NCBI RefSeq assembly: GCF_047511655.1
Contig: NC_133401.1
Location: 15,222,001-15,286,000 of the forward strand
Source: Castor canadensis
Taxonomy: Eukaryota > Chordata > Mammalia > Rodentia > Castoridae
DNA length: 64,000 nucleotides
Direction of reading: 5' to 3'
The position numbers were made by a program, and so were the translations under genes. Position 1 is the first letter of the stretch, and each line of letters starts with the position of its first letter. Under the pieces are notes generated by a model that saw only the letters and a program-made list of their open reading frames with translations, was not told the origin of the DNA and made no database searches. Positions 1 to 11,240 of the stretch are shown piece by piece.

Positions 1-84
1 TATTATTTTGTTTGAACCCGAGATTCTTAATTACTTTTCTAGCTCCACATGTGGCTACTTTATTTCTACTTCAGAGATCACTTT

Positions 85-283
85 TTTTTCTGCAGTACTG
101 GTGTTTGAACTCAGGGCCTACTCCTTAAGCCACTACACCAGCCCTTTTTTGTTTGTTTTTGTTTTTTTCTCCAAGATAGTGTCTTTCGAACTGTTTGCCT
201 GGGCTGGCTTCAAACCTCGAGCCTCATGATCTCTACCTTCTGAGTAGCTAGGATTATAGGCATGAGCTACCAGTGCCCCAGAG
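85..283 (-). repeat. Composite SINE (ID-like + B1-like)
   Basis: Read on the plus strand it starts with the ID-type antisense core (tttgaactcagggcctac...ccactacaccagccc), then a B1-type part ending in the antisense 7SL head (ctaggattataggcatgagc). The sense strand is therefore minus, with the A-rich tail near 85. Confidence 0.85.
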
Positions 284-870
284 ATCAGAAATTTGTTGGG
301 TGTCCAGCACAGATCCTATAAGAAGCCTTCCTAGTCATGTAATACCAGCCGAGATCCACTTAAAAGAACCAGCTCATCGTGGCCCCTTACTGAAATTCCC
401 CCATATGTGTTCTTGAGCACATTAGGTAGGGAAGCCAGAGTTCCTGGTAGGGCTATTATGATCACCTTTGTGCACGTCATTTTGGGTCACACATATACAC
501 ACTTACTTCTGTAAAGACTAGGGATGCAGTTGCTGAACACCTGTGTTCAACCTCAGTAGCTAAATTCTACTGAAGTTCCAAACATATTTCTAAGCAAATG
601 TGCTAGCTGATACTCCCTCCAGCAATGTGGACTGTTCTTGGTACTTGATGCAGTACATGGCGTTACTGAGTTAAACACAGCTTTTTCCCTATCTGCTCTG
701 GTCAGTCTATAGTGGTATAATTGCTGTAATTGTGGTTTACATTTCAAATTTTCTAATTATTTATTGGCTATCTGAATATTCTTGCAAGCCTGTCCACTCC
801 TTGCTCCAGCATTGTCTAGTTTCACAAAACACCTGTGTAACTCATAAGATAACGTGTAATATCTAGGCTA

Positions 871-872
<2 letters not shown>
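284..872. other. Non-coding stretch, nothing recognised
   Basis: AT-rich sequence with short broken frames only. No exon-like splice structure, known repeat core or CpG cluster could be recognised. Confidence 0.5.
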
Positions 873-911
<39 letters not shown>

Positions 912-912
912 G
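873..912. repeat. (CT)n microsatellite
   Basis: Uninterrupted CT dinucleotides for about 30 bases followed by a GTCTCTCTG end. It directly abuts the SINE that follows. Confidence 0.95.
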
Positions 913-913
913 A

Positions 914-1230
914 TGGAACTGGACTTTGCATCTATTTAGCAGGTGCTGTACTGCTTGACCTACACCTCCAGCCCTTTTTGCTCTGGTTATTTTGGAGATA
1001 GGGTTTCACTTTTTTTTTTTTTTTGCCCAGGCCAGCCTGGCCTGTGGTCCTTTCATTTCACATTTCCTGCCATAGCTGCGATGATAGACAAATGCCACGA
1101 TACATAGCTATTTCCCATTGAGATGGGGTCTCATGACCTTTTTTGCCCAGGTTGACCTGGAACCTCAATCCTCCCGGTCTCGGCTTCCCAAGTAGCTAGA
1201 ATTATAGGCATCATCACTGGCACTGGGCTG
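914..1230 (-). repeat. Three-part SINE (ID + B1 + B1)
   Basis: An ID-like antisense core at about 914-975 is followed by two consecutive B1-like antisense units (ggagatagggtttcac at about 991, gagatggggtctcatgac at about 1119), each with its own internal 'gcccaggc/t' motif. This is a dimeric B1 head fused to an ID tail, larger than the two-part copies. Confidence 0.75.
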
Positions 1231-2244
1231 AAGATCTTTCTTAATACACAAAGTTCAAGACATTTCTTCACATGAACTTCTTGAACATGACACTATGTAA
1301 ACACTTTGAAGAGGAAATGAGACAACTGGGTGTTTTTCACTCCTGGATGTGGCTCACTACAGGGCAGCAACTTTAAATGGCAATTGATCTGGACCAGAGC
1401 CCTGGGCTGCAAGGTGCGATAGCAAAAGGATGGGCAGAACCCCCAGGAGCCTGTTAAAAGATAAATTCCTTGGCTTCCTTCCTGTAGAGTTCTTCCGAGA
1501 ACGGAAAGATTTTAGAAGGAAATGTCTTGTGTACACTAGTTTTGGAATTGTTTTTACAGCTGGGGAATCCTGAAGAGAATTCACAGTGAACTTGGCTGGC
1601 CATTCCCACAGTAGACAGGATTTGTCTGTCAGTACTTCATCTCTGAGGAACAGTTTATCAGATGAAAAGCAAAGCAGTGAGCTCCTGGGTACGAGCTTGG
1701 GCACAGTGCCTACTCTTTCTACAACGCCCTCTTGGCATGTTATGAAACATTTCCAGTCTGCTTCAGGGAATCATCTTATGAAAACTTGGGGAACATATTT
1801 AAAACAAAAATTTCATCCTCAATTTCTGTAGATTTGTGGGTTGATGCAGATTCACTTTGCACACAGAGTGGGTCATGTAGGGGCAGAAACAAAGTTAAGA
1901 GTTTTGCGTTGAGTTGGGATTTAAATTCAAAGAGAGGCATCTTCCAGCAGGAAAGTCTCCCATCTCTGGGGAAAATGGTAAAGAGAAGCACGATGATGTG
2001 TTGTACTTAAAGATGACTTTGCAAGCTTCCAAGATGGCATTTTGCAATGACAAGAGCCTTTCCCTTCCCACCCACTCCTATCTCCATACAGTGGAGTCTC
2101 TCTGACAAAGCTTCTCTGAGATTCTTCATGTCTCTGAACACTTGCAGTTCTTTTTCCAAATGATAAACAGAAAAAATTTTAATCATATGAAGTAAGGATT
2201 TTCATTGTGATAGTTCCATGCATGTGTATAATGTACTTATGCTT
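1231..2244. other. Non-coding stretch, nothing recognised
   Basis: Several frames of 60-115 codons overlap on both strands but none has a recognisable domain, and base composition is ordinary. No repeat family is recognised. Confidence 0.5.
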
Positions 2245-2425
2245 TTTTGTGTGGTATCTGGGATTGAATTTAATGCCTTGTGCTTGCTAGGAAGCACTCT
2301 TCCACTTGGGCCATGATTTTAGTTTGTTTTTCAGATAGCTAACTTTGGTGGGGCTAGTCTTGAACTGTGATCCTCCAGCCTCTGCCTCCCAAGTAGCTAG
2401 GATTATAGGCATGAACTGGGCCCAT
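2245..2425 (-). repeat. Composite SINE (ID-like + B1-like)
   Basis: Diverged ID core (gggattgaatttaatgcc) followed by a B1-type end (cctcccaagtagctaggat). Older than the copy at 85. Confidence 0.75.
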
Positions 2426-2702
2426 ATAATGTGCTTTGATCATATTCACCCCTCTATTATTATTTCTTTTCTCCTTTTCCCTACCCTTCCATCTCCACAG
2501 GAGTCTCCCTTTTATGGCCTTGGATTTTTTTTTTTTGTTTTGCTCCCTAGCTTCCACAGATGAGCAAGTACATGTAATATTTGTTGTTGTGAGACTGGCT
2601 TATTTCTTTTAACATAGTAATCAAACTCTCCTTTATGTAGTAATTCTGCTCCTGGGAAAATAAGTGAAATCATATGTTCATTATAAGATTGGTACAAGAA
2701 TA

Positions 2703-2985
2703 GTCAGGTGTGATGGCTCACAACTGTAATCCTAGCTATTTGGGAGGCAGAAATCAGGAGAATTGTGATTTGAGGCCAGTTCTTGAGCTCCTATATCAAT
2801 CAATAAAAAGCTGAGCTTAAAGGCATGCACCTGTGAACCCAGTTGTGAGGGAAGTGTAAGTAGGAGGATCGCAGTCCAGGCTGGCTTGGGGCATGAATGT
2901 GAGTCCCAATTTGAAAATAACTAAAGAAAAAAGGACTGGGGGGCATGGCTCAGGTGGCCCTGAGTTCAAATTCCAGTACTGACAA
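2703..2985 (+). repeat. Three-part SINE (B1 + B1 + ID), sense
   Basis: The head gtgtgatggctcacaactg starts a first B1-like unit. A second unit begins near 2815 (gagcttaaaggcatgcacct). The ID-like tail (ggcatggctcaggtggccc...tgagttcaaattccag) ends in an A-rich stretch. It is the sense counterpart of the copy at 914. Confidence 0.75.
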
Positions 2986-3554
2986 AAAAAGAGAAAGAGA
3001 AGAAAGCATGTCTGTCAGACTTGTAAAAGTAGGCTAGTTGTAGGTCAGCTAGGATTATAGCAGTAGGCACTGGCTCTTCGGCTGTTCCAAGCTGCAGTGC
3101 CATGTGGGATTTGTTTTGGGGAGTGAAGTGTAGGTAGTAATCAATAACGACAAAATGTGTCAGGGATGACTCTTATCATAGTTACCTTCCTAAAAATGGC
3201 AATTGAAAATGCTCTAAAAAGCTGATTGCACAGACATCTACATTCAACAGAAACTGTACAGAAGTTTAGGCACTGGAAATACAAATAATATAACCAAAGA
3301 TATCTCAAGGCAGTACACACAAGAGTTGCAGAGTGTCAGTGTTTTCTCTCCTATGCTGGAAAGACTCTCAAGTGACAGATGAGGTCTTACCATAGACAGA
3401 CAGATGCGGATTTCCAAATATGAGATTATTTGGGATACAAGGAGTTACACATCATAAATTCAACCAAGAATCCTCTGTCACATTCATCCTGCATCCTAAT
3501 AGATATACCTTCTATTCCCCTTGGTTGAAGAGTCCAACACCCCTGAATCAAAAG
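2986..3554. other. Non-coding stretch, nothing recognised
   Basis: Unique-looking AT-rich sequence between a SINE and an L1 3' end. No open frame of note. Confidence 0.5.
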
Positions 3555-4118
3555 TGCTACTTTTTATGATTTTATTAGCATATAATAGTTGTACAGGGGG
3601 ATACATTGTGATATTTACATATGTGTTTAAAATATATTTTAGTTGGATTTACCCCCCCATCATTCTTCCTCTTCCTTTCTCCCCTTTAGAATAATTTAAA
3701 CAGATTTCATTTTTCTATTTTCATATATGTATATAAAGCATATCTACCGTTATCCACCCTCATTCCCCCTTTCCTTGTGCTCACCCACCTCCAGATAAAA
3801 TTTATTTTTCTCTCCTGCTCTTCATTTTTAAAAATTAAGTGTATATTGATATTCCAAGGGGTTTTTGCCTTGGTACTTCAGGTCTGCATGTATCGTGTTT
3901 TATCAAATTAACCCCTTTCCCTCCATTACTCACTCATTCTCTATTACCATGCTCCCCTCATATTCAACAGCCTACTGTACAGGCATAATATTATATTCAT
4001 ATGTAGATGGGTAGTTTCAATATTTATCGTTCTCTAACATTTTCCTTTTCCCACCTCCCATAACTGCCTCAGACACACTCACTAATACAATTTTGTTCTC
4101 TCTCACTATAAATGTATA

Positions 4119-4158
<40 letters not shown>

Positions 4159-4680
4159 CATATATGCTTCTATATATACATTTAACTTATAGGCCTAGCT
4201 TCCACCTATGAGAGAAAACATGTGACCTTTGATTTTTTAACTTGGCTTACTTTGCTTAACATGAAGTTCTCCAGATCCATCCATTTACTTGCAAACAACA
4301 TACTTTCATTATTCTTTATGGCTGACTATAACTCAGTTGTGTATAAATACCACATTCTCTTAATCCATTCATCAGTAGTGGGGTATCTGGGTTGCTTCCA
4401 CAGCTTGGCTATTATAAATAGTGCTGCAGTAAACATGGGTGTGCAACTGGCTCTGTCATATCATGGATGCACATATAATTTTGTATATGTGCCTCGAACT
4501 GGTATCACTGGATCATGTTCTATTTTTAGTTTTGAAGGAACCTCCATATGGCTTTCCATAGCGGTTGCAGTAATTTACATTCCCTCCAACAGTGTAGAAT
4601 TGTACAATTGTTCCTTTCCCCATCCTCGCCAGCATTTGTTTTTCACATTTATTATTAATGGTTTACAGGGTATGAGAACA
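3555..4680 (-). mobile_element. Old L1 3' end fragment
   Basis: The stretch from about 4200 to 4680 matches, with many substitutions, the end of L1 ORF2 seen in better copies at 12.5-13.5 kb and 60.1-60.6 kb (antisense of '...[12 protein letters not shown]...'). The 3' UTR-like part runs from 3555 to about 4200 and starts with a T-rich end, so the element is on the minus strand. Its 5' part is missing. A broken long frame at 4222-4770 is antisense and not a gene. Confidence 0.8.
4121..4155. repeat. (TG)n(TA)n microsatellite
   Basis: GTGTGTGT passing into about 14 TA units, inside the L1 3' UTR fragment. Confidence 0.9.
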
Positions 4681-6132
4681 CTGGTTAGGTGGATGGACAC
4701 AAAGAAAGAAAAGCTTAGTATATATTCAGACCCACCATTTCTTTCTGTAAGAAATGAGATTGGAAGGTAAGAACAACTCTTTTTTGTTTCATTTGGGAGT
4801 AGGTTTAACTGTGATAGTTCATTTATATTTCCTATTAAAGAATCTAAAATGTAGGTTCTTTCCTCTTTCCAAGTTGCCTGTGTCAGGAATTTTATCCCAA
4901 ATGAAGATAATTGGTTCTGAAAAACGGGGTCATTGCCATGCCTATTCCTGATCATGTTGTTCTGATGCCTTTTTAATCAGTTTACGGGCGTAATTTGAAA
5001 AGCTTTGGAGAAGCAGGCTAGAAAAATATTAGAACAGTGTAAGTGGAGGTTAATGGGTGATTCTGGTGGGAGTTCAGAGGACCAGAATGCTCCATAAATG
5101 CAGGCAGTGAAGACTTTGCCATGATGTTTCAGATGTTAGTGAGGATTCCTTTGGAAATTGGATTCGAGACCCAAGAGTGTTACATTCTGGCAAAGAACAT
5201 TTCTACATTTTGTCCAAGCCCTGAGAGTTTGTGCGAAGCTGAGTTTAAAGGTGATGGGCTAATTAATCTGGCAGAGGACATCTCAAGGCAGCCTAGTATT
5301 CAGGGTGTGTCACGGGTGTGGCTGGCTGCTTTTAGTCAGATTTACAGTGAGAATTAGGAGCAAAAACCCAGTCAGAAGGATTTTTAAAACCTGCGGTGTG
5401 GGAGCACATTTGAAGTTGTGGACAAGGAAGGTGCAGTTCTTAAAGAGATTAGTGCTATTACAAAGAAGCTAAGTACTTTGCACCAGAACAATAGGAAAGA
5501 TGCCTTCAGAGCATCTGAGGAATTGGCAAGACCCCACCATCACAAAATATAATCTCAAGTATATAAACTCACTTGAACAACTTTGAGAGGAGAGTTCTTG
5601 GGCACCCTGCTTGTGCAGTGCCTCTTAAGGAAGTGGTCCTCCCATTTTCAATCATCTAGGCACCCACAGGCCACTGCAGCCAGGGTCCAAGTGACCTGCT
5701 AAAACTGGCAGCAGACTGGGCATCACACAGCTGGTTTTGTAGGAATTCAAAAGGCAATAGTTGAGGGTCACAGTGGTTTCCACCCTGATTTCAAAGGGAA
5801 ACCAATATGTGAATTGGTGAGAATGAAGTCAAAGCTTCAATGGACATCTCAGGGAGTTAGAGATGCCAGGAGTGTGAAATGTGTCTGCCAAACAGTCTGC
5901 TGGCAGTGAGCAGAGACAGTTCAAGAACATGGCCTCTGGGCTGCAGCCATCAGGGTAAGGCTGCCTAAGTTCTTTGGAGTTTACACCATACCACATTCTA
6001 TGCAAACAGGATATAATGTTTGCCCTGCTGGGTTTCAGTCTTGCTTTGGTCCTATCCGGCCTCGCTATTTTCTTATTCCTCCCTTTTTTGGATGGAAATG
6101 TTTATTCTGTGCCATTGTCTGTTGGAATTATT
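4681..6132. other. Non-coding stretch, nothing recognised
   Basis: 1.45 kb of ordinary composition. The longest frame (78 codons at 5121-5357, plus) has no domain, no splice context and no similarity that could be recalled. Probably intronic or intergenic unique DNA. Confidence 0.5.
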
Positions 6133-6212
6133 TTTGGCGGCACTGGGATTTGAACTCAGGGCCTCGTGCCCGCTAGGTAGGCACTCTACCACTTGAGCCA
6201 TGCCTCCAGTGG
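6133..6212 (-). repeat. ID-like SINE monomer
   Basis: Antisense core 'gggatttgaactcagggcct' followed by 'ctaccacttgagccatgcct'. No B1 part is attached. Confidence 0.85.
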
Positions 6213-6854
6213 AATTATGCAATTGTTTTGATTTTTATAGGGGTTCAAAGCTGTTTGCCTTGAGTCTCAGAATTTGGATTTTTGAGTCATGCTAGAATTG
6301 TTAAGAATTTGGAGACTTTGTGGATGGACTAAACGTATTTTGCATTGCAAGATGGATATACAGCTTTAGGGATCAGGGGTGGGATGTTATGATTTGAATC
6401 TGAAATTGAGACTGGTGTTGGGTGTGGACCAAATTTGTGTCTGAGAGCCAATGAAGAATGAGGAGTTCAGACTCAAGGGGAAAGTGTAAATCGGAAGAAT
6501 TTATTGAGATAGAAAAGTGTAAAGTGGGAGAGTAGAGCCCCCAGAGCAGGGGGAAGCGGGGATCCCAAGAGAGGGTGCCCAAGAAGTGCCCATTCTTTCC
6601 AGGGCATTGTTTCGAGGTGCCTCTCTCCTCTCTCTTCTCTGTCCTGTATTTGTCTTTTAAAGACGTGTGTGCTGCCACACTGGCTCTTGGGCATTGTTTC
6701 AAGGCCCTTCCTCTCCTCCATCTCCATTTTGCATCTTTTTCTTAAAGATGTGTGTATGTTACCACGTCTGCACTGTTTATCTTCTGGCTGGCTTTTGATC
6801 TTTGCTGTCACCACTTCTTGCCCTACCTGCCTATATCCCAAGCTAATTCCTGTC

Positions 6855-7076
6855 CAAATGTCCTCCAAAAGGCTCATATGTTAAAGGCTGGCAATTGATG
6901 GGCTCTTCGGAGGTGTGACTGGATCATGAGGGCTCTAACCTCATTACTGGATAATTTGATAATTTGATGACATTACTTGGAAGTGGTAGAAACTAGGAGG
7001 TGAGGTCTAGTTGGAGGAAGTAGGTCACTGGGGGTGTTCGACCCTGGAAGGATCTATGCTGTTTTTAGCCTCCTCT

Positions 7077-7113
<37 letters not shown>

Positions 7114-7305
7114 GCTTCCTGGTTGCCATGAGATAAGCTTTTCCCCTGACATTTTTCCCACAAATATTTTCTGCTTTACCTTGGCCAAGAAGCAGGGGAG
7201 TCAATTTACCACTGAAAGCTCTGAAAGAGTAAGATACAGTAAAACTTTCCTCAAGTGTTGGATCTCAGGTATTTTGTCAGAGTGATGAAAACTGACACAA
7301 TTCCT
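6855..7305 (+). mobile_element. MaLR-type solo LTR (MST/MLT1-like)
   Basis: Begins with the 'aaaaggctcatatgttaaa' motif and contains 'gaactaggaggtgaggtct'-like sequence at about 6990. It ends with 'caggtattttgtcagagtga', the typical 3' end of mammalian MaLR LTRs as remembered. A (CT)n microsatellite at 7077-7108 interrupts it. Subfamily not assigned. Confidence 0.7.
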
Positions 7306-7630
7306 CAATTTGATCATGTCTGTACTTCTGTGTAATTCTGGTTTTGCTTTAAATATTTGAGAACTTTAAAAAGTATATACAAATTAGATTTGTGTTAGTC
7401 TTTTTTTTCTTTTGTGTTACATTCTTCAAGAAATAAAAATTTAAAGTTATTTTGAATTTTCTCTCAGTATCTCAAGTACAGATATTTTAAATCTAAAGTT
7501 GACTTTCTCCACCTTTTACAAATTGGTTTTCTAAAATATAAAAAGTAAACCTTGGCCTAAAATATTTTGTTCAGTGAGATTTTAATTTTCTTCTGCTGAT
7601 TCATGAGGCAATACAGGATCGCCTTAGTAC
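7306..7630. other. Non-coding stretch left of the provirus
   Basis: AT-rich, no feature recognised. Its last four bases, GTAC at 7627-7630, are the candidate target-site duplication of the provirus that follows. Confidence 0.5.
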
Positions 7631-8078
7631 TGTTACGAGTCAACTGAGGCACAACAACCCAAGAAAGATTTTAAAGGAAAGTCTTTATTAGCCAGCTGGC
7701 GACTGCTCTAACCAACAGGTTGTTGAGTCTCAGAGAGCTGCCCCGTTCCAACTTTTAGCAGGGTGTATAAGGCAAAACTCCCTGGCAATCTTTGTGAAGC
7801 AAGCAAGCCTGGGTACAGAAGTGAGACAATGGCTATTTGCTAAGGTACAGAAATGAGACAATGGTTATTATCTATGAGTATGAATGAGCACAATCAACAC
7901 AATCCACACAACCATTTGACCATATCCTAGTTTGGTTCCTGCTGTTCTTTTAACTTTATGAGAACCAGACTCCCTCCTAAACCTCCCTCAGCAAGGAAAT
8001 TAAAAACAGCACCTGATTAATAGCTCCCCTCTACACCTGATTAATGGCTTCCCTCTGGCTAAGTTGTTAACCATTTCA
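7631..8078 (-). mobile_element. ERV1 3' LTR (448 bp)
   Basis: On the minus strand the element starts TGAAATGG (8078) and ends CGTAACA (7631), giving TG...CA termini. An AATAAA signal lies in 'GGCTAATAAAGAC' near 7690. It is the same family as the LTR at 49,868-50,245: the last 90 bases differ at roughly one site in ten by eye. A purine-rich tract abuts its U3 edge, which makes it the 3' LTR of the minus-strand provirus. Confidence 0.9.
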
Positions 8079-8093
8079 TTCCCCACTGCTTTT
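8079..8093 (-). other. Polypurine tract of the provirus
   Basis: On the minus strand AAAAGCAGTGGGGAA directly precedes the LTR start TGAAATGG, the expected place and composition for plus-strand priming. Confidence 0.75.
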
Positions 8094-8779
8094 ACTTACA
8101 GAGTCAAATCTTAGACTCTTCTGACTGGATAGGATCATATTTAGTTCTCAAGACCATCAGTGTTACAGAAGAAATGCAGATTTAGCAGTATCGATATTAT
8201 ATTTTATCTGGTTGGAATTAAAGACACCTTGTATTTACAGGTACACTAACAGCAGGTCACATATTAACAGTTGTAACTAAGCATTGTGACAAATTAATCG
8301 TTTTTTATCTTTGTCCTTTTAGTAAAAGGTTAATACTGTTAAATTTATCTGTGGCAATAGTACTTGGAAGCACCCTTAATCCATCTCTTTAGATATGTCT
8401 GTAAAAGACACTTGAGAAGCAAGATAAACATAAGAACTTCCCCAGGTAAGATAACTATAAGTGCCCCAACATCCCAGTTCGCACAAACCAGAGCAGAGTA
8501 GACAATTACATCATATTACAGTCTGAAGATCACGGAGAGTGAACTAAACTTAAACAATCCTGTCTATGACATCACTTAAAATACAATTTAACAAAGATGT
8601 GAGGGGAATGTAGATGTTAGGGGTAAGGGGATATTACCTAAGAATGTAATTTAACACTTTAGCCTATTCTGAACAAAACAGTTTGAATTAAACAATGAAA
8701 AGATTGTACTGAGTAATTTTAAGGGCAAGGCCATTAAAAACAGATACTGGAGTAACAATTTGAGGAACAAAAAGGACAA
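8094..8779 (-). other. Proviral 3' region with env lost
   Basis: About 690 bases separate the end of integrase from the polypurine tract. This is too short for an env gene of about 1.8 kb, and no env-like frame is readable. Env was probably deleted. What remains is AT-rich and unrecognised. Confidence 0.5.
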
Positions 8780-9860
8780 CTAAATAGGAACACGTTTAGG
8801 TCTTATCTTGAGGGGGTCTTGATTGGCCTCAGGTCTGGCAATTGTCCAACGCTGGTCAGAGTTTTCCGAGAAGGCTCTCCTGAGCTGAGTATGAAGAACC
8901 CATGGGCGTTTTCCAGCTACCTTGATGGCTGTGGGAGTGGAGAGGATCGCAGTGTAGGAACCTTGCCAGTGGGGCTCGAGGCTGTCAGGGTGGTGTCTTT
9001 TTACCCACATTAGGTCTCCTGGCTCATAGGAGTCCCAAGGGGGCCATCAGGTTTCACCCTTTCTTGGGCCTGCTGGACGGCTGAGTGAATTTGTTTGGGA
9101 GTCTGTTGAAGAGTCTGGAGAGACTGGAGAAGATCATGATTAGAGATGTTTGTTAGGGCTTCCTCCCCTAATCTGGGGATTATACGAGGTGGTCGCCCTT
9201 AGAGGATCTCAAATGGAGTGAAACCCTGGGTATAAGGGGTACATCTAACTCTTAATAGGGCTGCAGGAAGGAGATCCACGCAGTCATCGCCGGTCTCCAA
9301 GGAGAGCTTAAGCAGCTCTTTTAGAGTCCGGTTCATCCTCTCTACCTGCCCTGAACTCTGAAGCCTGTAAGCACAGTGTAACTTCCACTTGATCTGTAAT
9401 GTTTTGGCTGTTATTTTAAATATTTTAGCTGTGACAGCTGGGCCATTGTCGGACCCCAGTATGAAGGGGAGGCCAAATTGGTGAGCTATCTCCTGTAAGA
9501 GTTTTTTATAGTAATCTGAGCTGTTTCAGTTTTTGTAGGGAAAGCCTCAGTCCATCCAGAGAAGGTATCGATCATTACCAGCAAATATTTATACCCATAC
9601 AAGCCAGGCTTGATCTCGGTGAAATCGATCTCCCATTGTTCTCCAGGGAAGGAACCTCACATTTTTATTCCTGGCTCAGTCAAGGGTGGTCCCTTTTGGT
9701 TAACCTGTTGGCATACACTGCACCTTGTAGTGAGATCTCGAGCCAGCTAAGTGAGTGGTGTCATGTGTCCCAGAGACTGGGGGAGACATATCCTTCCATC
9801 TGGCAATGTTTTTTTTCATCCAGAGGGGCTTGTCTTTAGTTGGAGGGTCCCTCCTAATTT
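8780..9860 (-). pseudogene. Integrase remnant (gammaretrovirus-like pol)
   Basis: The best piece is a 76-codon open stretch at 8780-9010 that has the gammaretroviral integrase C-terminal pattern (LEPHWQGSYTAILSTPTAIK). Upstream at about 9530-9700 lies the start of the catalytic core: the first Asp in '[10 protein letters not shown]' and 'WTEAFPTKT'. The CxxC half of the N-terminal zinc motif is visible near 9715. Several frameshifts and stops divide the region, so no functional integrase is possible. The family normally joins viral DNA to host DNA. Strand and order agree with RNase H upstream and the LTR downstream. Confidence 0.88.
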
Positions 9861-9879
9861 TAGCAAAATCTTGATTGGC

Positions 9880-10325
9880 CCCACTGCTTTTATGACAATT
9901 GCCCTTGTGGCTTGGTTGGCTGTTCGGTTTCCCCTTGTCTTGGGGTGGTCCCCTTTTTGGTGACCCGGGCAGTGAATGATGGCCATCTTTTTAGGAAGCC
10001 AGAGGGCCTCTAAGAGGGCTAAGATTTCCTGGGCATTTTTAATATTTTTACCCTCGGAGGTAAGGAAGTCTGTCTCTCTGTATAGGGCTCCATATATATG
10101 GGTTGTTGCAAATGCATACTGGCTGTCTGTACATACATTAATAACTTTATCTTTTTTATACCTTCTACCTTGGGTCAGGGTGATTAGTTCAGCCTTTTGG
10201 GCTGAGGTTCCATGTCCAAGTGCCTGGGCCTAGATGGTGCAGTCCAGGGTGACACCTGCTGCCCCGGCATACCTTATTCCACTGGTTACAAAGTTGGAGC
10301 CATTGGTGAACAGTACCTCATCTTG
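9880..10325 (-). pseudogene. RNase H remnant (pol)
   Basis: Translated on the minus strand the stretch has the retroviral RNase H layout: an 'LFTNGSNF' strand near 10,310 (the usual first acidic residue is Asn), 'AQKAELITL' at about 10,200, 'VCTDSQYAF' at about 10,120 and 'IHCPGHQKGD' at about 9950. There is one in-frame stop (near 10,233). It is fused almost directly to an RT fragment because the RT palm and connection regions between them are gone. Confidence 0.88.
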
Positions 10326-10341
10326 CTCATCCCAGGGAATA

Positions 10342-10930
10342 TCAGTCAGGTCTGGTCGAAGACTCTGGGTGTTCTGCTCTGAATGCTATAAGATCGTGGC
10401 TGAGGGCTTCATCAAACAGGGTAGGGGAGTTCTTGAACCCATGTGGCGGTCTTGTCCAGGTTAATTGGCCAGAAAATCCCTCCTCCAGATCAGTCCACTC
10501 AAGGGCAAAAGTGGGTTGACTCACCTCTGCAAGCGGGAGACTGAAGAAGGCATCCTTTAGGTCCAAGACAGTGTACACTTGGTGGCTAGAAGGTAAGAGG
10601 CTGAGGAGAGTACAGGGATTGGAAACCATAGGATAAGCTGTGTTCCATGGTGAGTGACATGGAGCCAACATTCCTGGTTCTCTTAGCCTTTTGATGTGGA
10701 CGGCAATGCCTCTTTTTGCCTCCACATTAATAGGGATAAGCATTGCCTGTGACGTGAGTTGGACCACTATTGAGCATGATTAGCTTGCCCCGGTGGGTTG
10801 GATTCTGCCCATACGTGGGGAATCCTTTTCCTGAGTTCAGACAGGTAGGGGGTCTCTGGAGGGTTTTGTTCTGTCACAGACAGAAGATACTCTTCACTTA
10901 AGGGACAAATCAACAACAATTTGGTAGGAG
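10342..10930 (-). pseudogene. Reverse transcriptase, N-terminal part only
   Basis: A 141-codon open stretch (10,342-10,767) carries the fingers/palm start: '[12 protein letters not shown]', '[15 protein letters not shown]' with the first catalytic Asp, and '[17 protein letters not shown]'. Translation then passes straight into RNase H sequence. The YxDD box, thumb and connection are missing, a deletion of roughly 0.9 kb compared with normal gammaretroviral RT. The upstream part (to about 10,930) overlaps the end of protease. The element cannot copy itself. Confidence 0.9.
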
Positions 10931-11240
10931 GTTGGACTTGGGTGTCCAGATAAGTTCCCTCCTCCTGGAAGGAGATGGTGGCTTGTAACTTGTGTAAGGG
11001 GTCTCGGCCCAGCAAGGGGTAGGGACAGTCAGGAATCACCAGAAAAGAATGAGTTATAGGCCCTCCTCCTAGGTTAGTAATTCAGCCTTCTGACCAGTGG
11101 TAGTCTTGTTGAGTTCCTGTGGCCCTTTGAATAGACAATTTTGGTTTAGATAAGGGGCCCTCTAGATTTTTAATAACTGAATAGACTGTGCCAGTATCAC
11201 ATAAGAATTTGACTGACTTGCTCCCCAGTTGAAGGGTAAC
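10931..11240 (-). pseudogene. Retroviral aspartic protease remnant
   Basis: The active-site motif D-T-G-T is read near 11,175-11,200 (minus strand, followed by VYSVI). The protease end 'LLGRDPLHKL' sits at about 10,990. Stops between these pieces break the frame. Order gag-pro-pol is kept. Confidence 0.85.

Noticed and set aside
4222-4770. 182-codon open frame on the plus strand
   Set aside because: It is antisense to an old L1 ORF2 end; the same antisense frame appears in the other L1 copies.
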